A stretch of DNA of 6,835 bases, taken from assembly GCA_937927985.1 (NCBI GenBank), contig CALFWH010000156.1:1-6835 (forward strand), read 5' to 3'. The DNA comes from an uncultured bacterium. Its GTDB lineage: Bacteria; DRYD01. The notes under the pieces were generated by a model. It did no database searches. It worked only from the letters and a program-made list of their open reading frames with translations, and had not been told where the DNA came from. How positions within the stretch are numbered: the stretch's first letter is position 1; the number at the start of each line of letters is the position of its first letter. Both the position numbers and the translations under genes were made by a program. Below, piece by piece: positions 1 to 4,586 of the stretch.

Positions 1-111
1 TTCATTTAAATTTTTCAAGTGTTCATCTATATACTTGGATATCTGTAAAGATAATTCATCAACAGCTTTTTGTATTTCAGCTTTACTAAATAACTTAACC
101 ATATTTTCCAT
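1..111 (-). CDS. hpt: Hypoxanthine phosphoribosyltransferase, N-terminal fragment (cut by window edge)
   Basis: The reading frame on the minus strand starts at an ATG at 111 and stays open for 37 codons to the window edge. An in-frame TAA lies a few codons upstream, so the start is ATG 111 or the ATG three codons later (M4). The peptide reads VKLFSKAEIQKAVDELSLQI from residue 5. This resembles the N-terminus of bacterial hypoxanthine/guanine phosphoribosyltransferases, which begin with a short strand, a S/P-x-x-EIQ helix start and a helix ending in QI. The family salvages hypoxanthine and guanine with PRPP to make IMP and GMP in the cytosol. The PRPP-binding loop and catalytic residues lie outside the window, so the call rests on a short match. 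No Shine-Dalgarno sequence is seen before either ATG. The gene is divergent from the carboxypeptidase. Confidence 0.5.
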   Translation of the reverse strand, partial: MENMVKLFSKAEIQKAVDELSLQISKYIDEHLKNLNE

Positions 112-256
112 TTCACTATAATTATTTTAAACTATTCTCCACTTTAATTTATCTACCCTTCAACAAAATATTAATCTCAAAAAAGGTTAAAATAAAAAAC
201 AAAGATAAATTATTAAAAAGAGATCTTTTAAAATAAAGACTAAAAAGGAGGTTAAA
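112..256. promoter_or_regulatory. Divergent intergenic region between hpt-like gene and M32 carboxypeptidase
   Basis: This 145 bp gap is extremely AT-rich and must hold the promoters of both flanking genes. I find TAAAAT boxes at 188-193 and 229-234 that could be -10 elements for the plus-strand gene, but no convincing -35 partner. No hairpin terminator, riboswitch-like structure or clear operator is visible. The base composition makes chance -10-like hexamers common, so no promoter is assigned. Confidence 0.4.
245..252 (+). promoter_or_regulatory. Strong ribosome binding site of the M32 carboxypeptidase
   Basis: AAGGAGGT is a full-length match to the anti-Shine-Dalgarno sequence and ends 4 bases before the ATG at 257. 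It fixes the start of the carboxypeptidase and shows that this organism uses canonical Shine-Dalgarno initiation for at least some genes. Confidence 0.9.
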
Positions 257-1747
257 ATGTTAAAGACTCAAAATACGTCTTATAAAAAATTACTAAAAAT
301 AAACGAAACTTTATTCCATTATTCAAATACCTTAAGTTTATTATATTGGGATGATAGAGTTTGTATGCCACCAGAAGCAGCACAATACAGAGGAAAACAA
401 ATTAGTTTAATAACTGAATATATCCACAAAATTAAAACATCTAAAACTTATTCTAAATTAATAGAATCTCTAAATCTTGATGATTACCCTAAATATTCCC
501 CAGAATGGGTAAATATAAGATGGTGGAAATTCGAATATGAAAGAAACAAAAAAATTCCCCCTAAGTTAATTGCAAAATTATCCGAATTAATACCATCTTC
601 TCTACAAGCATGGGAAAAAGCAAAAAAAGAAAAAAAATTTAAAATCCTAGAACCATTCCTAAAAAAAATTATTCAAATAAATAAGGAAATGATACAAAGA
701 TGGGGCTACCAAGAAGAACCTTATGAAGCCCTAATTCAAAACTACGAAATAGATATTACCCCCCAACAAATAGAAAAAATATTTTCTCACTTAACACAAG
801 AAATACCTCAACTAATCTCCAAATACCACAGTAAATTTTCAAATTCCATAGACTTATCAAAAATCAATTTTGATACCTACAAATTAGAACAATTCTGTAA
901 GCTGCTTGTAAAAGAAATAAGTAATAATCTAAAAATAAGGTTAGACCCAACCTCCCACCCATTTGCAACAACTATATCCCCTTACGATATAAGAATAACA
1001 ACCAGATATAATTCTTTACAATCAGCAATATTCGGTACTCTTCACGAATTGGGACATGGATTATATGATTACTTTCTACCTTATGATAAATACTTTGGAC
1101 AACCTATCTCGGAAAGCATATCCCTTAGTATTCACGAATCTCAATCCAGATTTTTTGAAAACGTAATAGGAAGAAGTTATCAATTTTGGGAATTTATGTA
1201 CCCCAAACTCATTAAATATGTAGATGAATTGAAAAACATAAAATTACAAGATTTCATTAAATCCATAAATAAAATAGAACTTCAACCAATAAGAACAGAA
1301 GCAGATGAAACAACGTATAATCTACACATAATTCTTAGATTCAACATAGAAAGAAAAATATTCAATGAAAATTTAAAAACTAACGAATTACCAGAATTAT
1401 GGAATGAAGAATTCAAAAAATATTTTGGATATTATCCTAAAAATGACAGTGAAGGAGTACTGCAAGATATACATTGGCCAGAATCACTATTTGGATATTT
1501 CCCTACTTATACTCTAGGAAATTTAATCTCAGCTCAATTATATAATACCCTATCCTCTAAAATAGATATTTCAACTATAAATTTAAATACACTACATAAT
1601 ATCATTGATTACCTAAAGGAAAACATTTACCAAAGAGGAAAAACCTACACCACCCAGGAATTAGTAAAACTAGTTACCAATGAATCCATAAATCCAAAAT
1701 ATTTCATAAATTATTTAAAAACTAAACTTGAAAATATAAATAGATAA
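257..1747 (+). CDS. M32 family metallocarboxypeptidase (carboxypeptidase Taq type)
   Basis: This 496-residue cytosolic zinc carboxypeptidase has the usual family length of about 500. It removes C-terminal amino acids from peptides, with broad specificity that normally excludes proline, and probably works in peptide recycling. The M32 signatures appear in order: an N-terminal YWDDRVCMPP block (family WD...MPP), HPF at 234-236, DIRITTR at 244-250, and the zinc-binding HELGH at 263-267, where His263 and His267 are ligands and Glu264 the catalytic base. HESQSR at 293-298 supplies the third ligand Glu294, followed by IRTEADE at 345-351 and GNLISAQ at 421-427. All key residues are present, so the enzyme should be active. 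There is no signal peptide. The start is fixed by the AAGGAGGT just upstream. The gene appears monocistronic: it is divergent from the hpt-like gene and its stop lies 2 bp from the convergent icd stop. Confidence 0.95.
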   Translation: MLKTQNTSYKKLLKINETLFHYSNTLSLLYWDDRVCMPPEAAQYRGKQISLITEYIHKIKTSKTYSKLIESLNLDDYPKYSPEWVNIRWWKFEYERNKKIPPKLIAKLSELIPSSLQAWEKAKKEKKFKILEPFLKKIIQINKEMIQRWGYQEEPYEALIQNYEIDITPQQIEKIFSHLTQEIPQLISKYHSKFSNSIDLSKINFDTYKLEQFCKLLVKEISNNLKIRLDPTSHPFATTISPYDIRITTRYNSLQSAIFGTLHELGHGLYDYFLPYDKYFGQPISESISLSIHESQSRFFENVIGRSYQFWEFMYPKLIKYVDELKNIKLQDFIKSINKIELQPIRTEADETTYNLHIILRFNIERKIFNENLKTNELPELWNEEFKKYFGYYPKNDSEGVLQDIHWPESLFGYFPTYTLGNLISAQLYNTLSSKIDISTINLNTLHNIIDYLKENIYQRGKTYTTQELVKLVTNESINPKYFINYLKTKLENINR

Positions 1748-1749
1748 TT

Positions 1750-3180
1750 TCAATCTTCACCTTGGGCTTTTGAAAACATTTCTATATCGTTATATTTACG
1801 TAGAACTTCTATGTGCATCCATTTGATATTTTTTTCTGTGATTACTGATAAAAACTCTAAAACATCTTGGTAGTTAACTGGTTGAGTAGATATATATCTA
1901 CATCTATACCAATTTACCATTAAGATTTCTGGAATTGGAGGAGGATAAATTTTAGTACCCCTATTCGATATCATTTTAAGCTCGAATTTTTTATAATTTT
2001 TAGGAATTTCTGGTAGATTATCTATATCATTCCATTCGATAAAAACATCTAAACCTGCTATATTCCAATCATTGGAAGGAGTATTTTTAGGAGGATTAAT
2101 AGATTCTATTTCTTCATTCATAGATTTGGTTAGTTGATTATCTGAAATCAAACAATCGTCTATTAGTTTAGTAGTTTTGGAGAGATCATTTATTTCTTTT
2201 ATTATATTTTGAGTGAATTCGCTAGTGGAATAATTACCTTGTAAGTCTTTAGTAAAGATTCCGTTTTTTAAGGTATTGAATAAAGTTTGTTCTATTATTT
2301 TAGCGTATGAATCTAAGCCTATGTATTTTAGCATCATAATGGAAGAGAGTATGAAAGCAGTAGGGTTAGCTATATTTTTTCCTGCTATATCGGGAGCTGA
2401 TCCATGGACAGGTTCAAAAACTGCTATATTTCTGCCTATATTTGCACTTGGAGCAACACCTAAGCCTCCTACTAAACCAGCACATAAATCACTTACTATA
2501 TCTCCAAAAATATTTGGTAAAACTAAAACATCAAATCTCTCAGGATTAGTTACCAATTGCATACATAAATTATCAACAATGATATCCTCTGTTTTTATGT
2601 ATGGATAGTTTTGGGATATTTCTTTAAAAGTTTTCAAAAATAATCCATCAGACATTTTTTGGATATTGGCTTTATGTACACAGGTTACTTTTTTTCTGTT
2701 ATTTTTAATAGCGTATTGGAAAGCAAATGAATGAATCATATAAGAGCCTTGATAAGTAATAATTCTTAAGGTTTGAGCTACATCTGGAGTTTGCATATGT
2801 TCTATAGCTCCATAGGTATCCTCTATATTTTCTCTTATAACTACAATGTCTACATTACCAAAACGGGTATTTATACCAGGTAAAGTTTTTGATGGTCTGA
2901 GATTAGCGAATAATTCTAGGGATTTTCTGATAGTAACATTAACGCTTTTGTGTCCACCACCAATAGGAGTAGTAGTTGGACCTTTGAGAGCAATTTTATT
3001 GCGTTTTATAGAATCAAGGGTATCTTGGGGTAAAGCTGTACCAAATTTTTCGAAACATTCTAAGCCTGCAAATTTTTCTTCAAATTCTACTGGTACTTTA
3101 ATTGCGTTAAATATGTCTATAACGGATTGACTTATTTCTTTACCTATACCATCACCTTTAATAAGAGTGATTTTTTTCAT
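1750..3180 (-). CDS. icd: Isocitrate dehydrogenase, long Thermus/Rickettsia-like form, predicted NAD+-dependent
   Basis: This 476-residue enzyme oxidatively decarboxylates isocitrate to 2-oxoglutarate in the TCA cycle. GDGIG is at 9-13. The isocitrate-binding set is intact: S79-x-N81-x-x-x-R85, R95 in NLRP and R116 in IREN. Y123 and K170 match the catalytic Tyr/Lys pair, and D203, D227 and D231 match the metal-binding aspartates. After a linker (about 335-371), a C-terminal domain (about 372-476) contains LDVFIE, LKMISNRGT, YPPP, YRCR and WMH, and ends in KAQGED. From memory the Thermus thermophilus enzyme shares this domain and the same ending, which separates the protein from LeuB and from the shorter E. 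coli Icd. It lacks the roughly 17-residue N-terminal extension of the Thermus enzyme. At the cofactor site it has HGSAP-D264-I265, where NADP enzymes have Lys-Tyr, so NAD+ use is inferred. An AAGGAG supports the start. A tRNA-Glu gene lies 40 bp upstream on the same strand. Confidence 0.95.
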   Translation of the reverse strand: MKKITLIKGDGIGKEISQSVIDIFNAIKVPVEFEEKFAGLECFEKFGTALPQDTLDSIKRNKIALKGPTTTPIGGGHKSVNVTIRKSLELFANLRPSKTLPGINTRFGNVDIVVIRENIEDTYGAIEHMQTPDVAQTLRIITYQGSYMIHSFAFQYAIKNNRKKVTCVHKANIQKMSDGLFLKTFKEISQNYPYIKTEDIIVDNLCMQLVTNPERFDVLVLPNIFGDIVSDLCAGLVGGLGVAPSANIGRNIAVFEPVHGSAPDIAGKNIANPTAFILSSIMMLKYIGLDSYAKIIEQTLFNTLKNGIFTKDLQGNYSTSEFTQNIIKEINDLSKTTKLIDDCLISDNQLTKSMNEEIESINPPKNTPSNDWNIAGLDVFIEWNDIDNLPEIPKNYKKFELKMISNRGTKIYPPPIPEILMVNWYRCRYISTQPVNYQDVLEFLSVITEKNIKWMHIEVLRKYNDIEMFSKAQGED

Positions 3181-3190
3181 TATAAGTGAG

Positions 3191-3196
3191 CTCCTT
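3191..3196 (-). promoter_or_regulatory. Ribosome binding site of icd
   Basis: AAGGAG on the minus strand lies 10 bases before the ATG at 3180. The spacing is slightly long but acceptable. It supports the short N-terminus that begins directly at the first beta strand of the dehydrogenase fold. Confidence 0.75.
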
Positions 3197-3220
3197 AGGG
3201 GTGATTAGAAAGTATGGATA

Positions 3221-3293
3221 TGACCCTGACGGGATTCGAACCCGTGTCTCCGGCTTGAAGGGCCGGTGTCCTAGTCCTCTAGACGACAGGGCC
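3221..3293 (-). tRNA. tRNA-Glu (anticodon UUC)
   Basis: This 73-base tRNA folds fully. Acceptor arms GGCCCTG and CAGGGTC pair with one G-U at the second position. The D arm is GTC/GAC around the TAGAGG-type loop. The anticodon stem CCGGC/GCCGG encloses the loop CCTTCAA, giving anticodon TTC at 3259-3257. The T arm ACGGG/CCCGT encloses TTCGAAT. The discriminator base is A. The downstream sequence does not encode CCA directly, so maturation needs the CCA-adding enzyme. The gene is far richer in GC than its surroundings, as expected for a tRNA in an AT-rich genome. The icd start lies 40 bp downstream with no hairpin plus T-run between, so a joint transcript processed by RNase P and RNase Z is possible. 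Confidence 0.97.
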
Positions 3294-3309
3294 TTCTTCT
3301 ATTAAACTT

Positions 3310-3340
3310 ATTCTACAAAAAATATATTTTATCCTTCTAA
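3310..3340 (-). promoter_or_regulatory. Possible promoter of tRNA-Glu (weak)
   Basis: On the minus strand TAGAAT at 3315-3310 is a 5/6 match to a -10 box and would start transcription about 10 bases before the tRNA. The best upstream -35 candidate is TTAGAA at 3340-3335, a 4/6 match with a 19-base spacer, longer than ideal. The position is sensible but matches of this quality arise by chance in such AT-rich DNA. Confidence 0.25.
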
Positions 3341-3353
3341 AAAAATAAAAATT

Positions 3354-3782
3354 TTACAGCGAAAATAAAATTATAGCTATCAGAGAGAAAATTATTGCTA
3401 TTAATTGAGTAAGAGTTAGTTTTTCTTTCAAAATTAAAATTCCTAGTAAAACCGATATAACTGGATATAGAGCAGTTAAAACAGTTACCGTTGCTAAGTT
3501 ACCTTTTTCGTAAGCTTTTAGTAGAAAAAAAGTACCTAAACCGCCTGTCAAACCAGCTAACAAAGCATAAAAAATGAATAATCTTGTATCAGAACCCATA
3601 TTTGACAATAAACTAAAAGTAAAAAACAAAACAAAAATCATCACTATAATAACTCCTATTGTTTGAAAAATGAAAGCTATTTTAGGATCAAGTTTAAAAG
3701 TAGCAATTTTCATAAAAAGCCCAGAAATACCCCACAAAAATAAACTAATAAAAGAAAACATAACCCACCACTCTAACTTCAT
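3354..3782 (-). CDS. Single-repeat EamA/DMT-superfamily membrane protein
   Basis: This 142-residue, highly hydrophobic protein has about five predicted membrane helices (roughly 7-24, 34-58, 67-88, 97-117, 122-141). It matches one EamA repeat: an early LWG (16-18), then LLKAYEKGNLATVTVL from 87, then LYPVISVLLGILILKEKLT to about 123, the classic last part of the repeat. Full-length drug/metabolite transporters carry two such repeats in about 300 residues. One-repeat proteins of about 140 residues are known and are thought to work as dimers in the inner membrane. The substrate cannot be read from sequence. The start is the first in-frame ATG, whose N-terminus (MKLEWW, then a helix) fits the family, but no Shine-Dalgarno sequence precedes it. 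The gene lies 62 bp downstream of the MreC-like gene on the same strand and may share its transcript. It is intact, not an obvious truncation. Confidence 0.85.
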   Translation of the reverse strand: MKLEWWVMFSFISLFLWGISGLFMKIATFKLDPKIAFIFQTIGVIIVMIFVLFFTFSLLSNMGSDTRLFIFYALLAGLTGGLGTFFLLKAYEKGNLATVTVLTALYPVISVLLGILILKEKLTLTQLIAIIFSLIAIILFSL

Positions 3783-3800
3783 ATTTTTTTATTTCTACAT

Positions 3801-3835
3801 TTTTAACTTGAAGCCTTTAGGTTAATAGGTTAAAA
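3801..3835. repeat. Inverted repeat with internal tandem octamer between mreC-like and eamA genes
   Basis: The 62 bp gap holds two overlapping patterns. TAGGTTAA is repeated head to tail at 3818-3825 and 3826-3833. TTTTAAC at 3801-3807 pairs with GTTAAAA at 3829-3835, giving 7 bp arms around a 21-base loop. It might act as a weak transcript-end structure after the mreC-like gene or as a protein site. The arms are AT-rich and there is no following T-run in the expected place, so chance is a serious alternative. Confidence 0.3.
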
Positions 3836-3844
3836 TTTCTTGAT

Positions 3845-4513
3845 CTAGTTTTTTCTAATAACTATTACCTGCTCTGTTTGATGAATTGTCTTATACAAAA
3901 TAACTTCATTATTATAAAGTATACCTATAGGTATACCTGAAGGAATATTATAATATCCCTTGGTTTGTACGTAACTATGAACAAGAAGCTTAAGCTTATC
4001 TGCTTGATCCATAGAAAAAAATTCTATTTTTGAAGTTCTCTTTATAAAACCCAAAACATTTAAATTATAAATATTATTTACAACCTTGGCAGGTAATTGA
4101 AAATTTATAGAGTCTATATATCTTACTTTTGATAAATTAGGGGATACTTTTTCTACTATACCTAAAAAATTTTTATCGTTTGCAACTATATCGAAAGGTT
4201 TAATATTATCTATTGTTTGTATATAAAAAAAATCACCTGAGTAGTAAATAACTGGAGATATACCTATTATTTTGACAGAATATAAGTGCTTTGTAATTTC
4301 AGAGTTATACAATGGATTATTGTAAATGATTGATTTTATTATATTTTGATGTTCTTTGTCGTAATAAACTGTTGATATCTTTTTTAATGTAATAATGGAT
4401 AATAATTCGAAAGACAGAGAAAAAAAATTAAATTTTATAGCTACCAATTCATAACTAAAAAATAGAATCAATAGAAGAGCTAATTTACTTGTAGTAAAAA
4501 CTTTTTGTTTCAT
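3845..4513 (-). CDS. mreC: Divergent, short MreC-like rod-shape protein
   Basis: This 222-residue protein has an N-terminal membrane anchor (about 9-27) and an extracytoplasmic remainder. The order of motifs follows the MreC beta-barrel region: VKIIGISPVIYY (80-91), then a D-x-IKPFDIV segment (102-110), FLGIVEKVSP (116-125), SKVRYIDSINFQLPAKV (128-144), GFIKR (155-159), a stretch ending in the hallmark NIPSGIPIGIL (189-199), and a closing VIVIR (216-220). MreC scaffolds the elongasome, linking cytoplasmic MreB to periplasmic PBP2/RodA. The family usually runs to about 270-370 residues; here the coiled coil after the anchor is reduced to about residues 50-80. No mreB, mreD, pbp2 or rodA is adjacent. 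An eamA gene follows and the metal ATPase is divergent. No Shine-Dalgarno sequence is seen at the ATG. I recognised it by motif pattern only, so a remote homologue is possible. Confidence 0.68.
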   Translation of the reverse strand: MKQKVFTTSKLALLLILFFSYELVAIKFNFFSLSFELLSIITLKKISTVYYDKEHQNIIKSIIYNNPLYNSEITKHLYSVKIIGISPVIYYSGDFFYIQTIDNIKPFDIVANDKNFLGIVEKVSPNLSKVRYIDSINFQLPAKVVNNIYNLNVLGFIKRTSKIEFFSMDQADKLKLLVHSYVQTKGYYNIPSGIPIGILYNNEVILYKTIHQTEQVIVIRKN

Positions 4514-4586
4514 TTATTTTATTTTTAAACTGCCATTAATTTTATCCTTTAAAGGGACAAAGAATACAACAAAAAATTATTTTATT
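4514..4586. promoter_or_regulatory. Divergent promoter region with 10 bp palindrome
   Basis: This 73 bp gap separates the MreC-like gene (minus) from the metal ATPase (plus) and must drive both. It contains the perfect palindrome CCTTTAAAGG at 4546-4555, near the middle. A TAAAAT on the minus strand (4544-4539) could be a -10 box for the MreC-like gene. The palindrome does not resemble the CopY box, the CueR dyad or the CsoR site. It may be an operator for metal control or chance. Neither flanking gene has a Shine-Dalgarno sequence: AAGGGA at 4551-4556 is about 30 bases from the ATPase ATG, too far to serve. Confidence 0.35.

Noticed and set aside
117..122. Perfect TATAAT on the plus strand as promoter of the carboxypeptidase
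   Set aside because: It has no -35 partner at suitable spacing, lies about 130 bp from the start codon and sits next to the start of the divergent gene; such hexamers are frequent in this AT-rich DNA.
2276..2608. Open frame of 110 codons on the plus strand inside icd
   Set aside because: It lies entirely antisense to the well-supported isocitrate dehydrogenase, has no family resemblance and no ribosome binding site.
2846..3130. Open frame of 94 codons on the plus strand inside icd
   Set aside because: It is a mirror frame of the conserved N-terminal half of icd, with no independent support.
1750..3180. 3-isopropylmalate dehydrogenase (LeuB) as identity for the dehydrogenase
   Set aside because: HGSAPDIAG also occurs in LeuB, but the SxNxxxR substrate motif and the C-terminal domain ending in KAQGED belong to long-form isocitrate dehydrogenase.
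3354..3782. EamA protein as a truncated pseudogene of a two-repeat transporter
   Set aside because: The repeat is complete at both ends, has its own start and stop, and the flanking DNA holds no remnant of a second repeat; one-repeat members are known.
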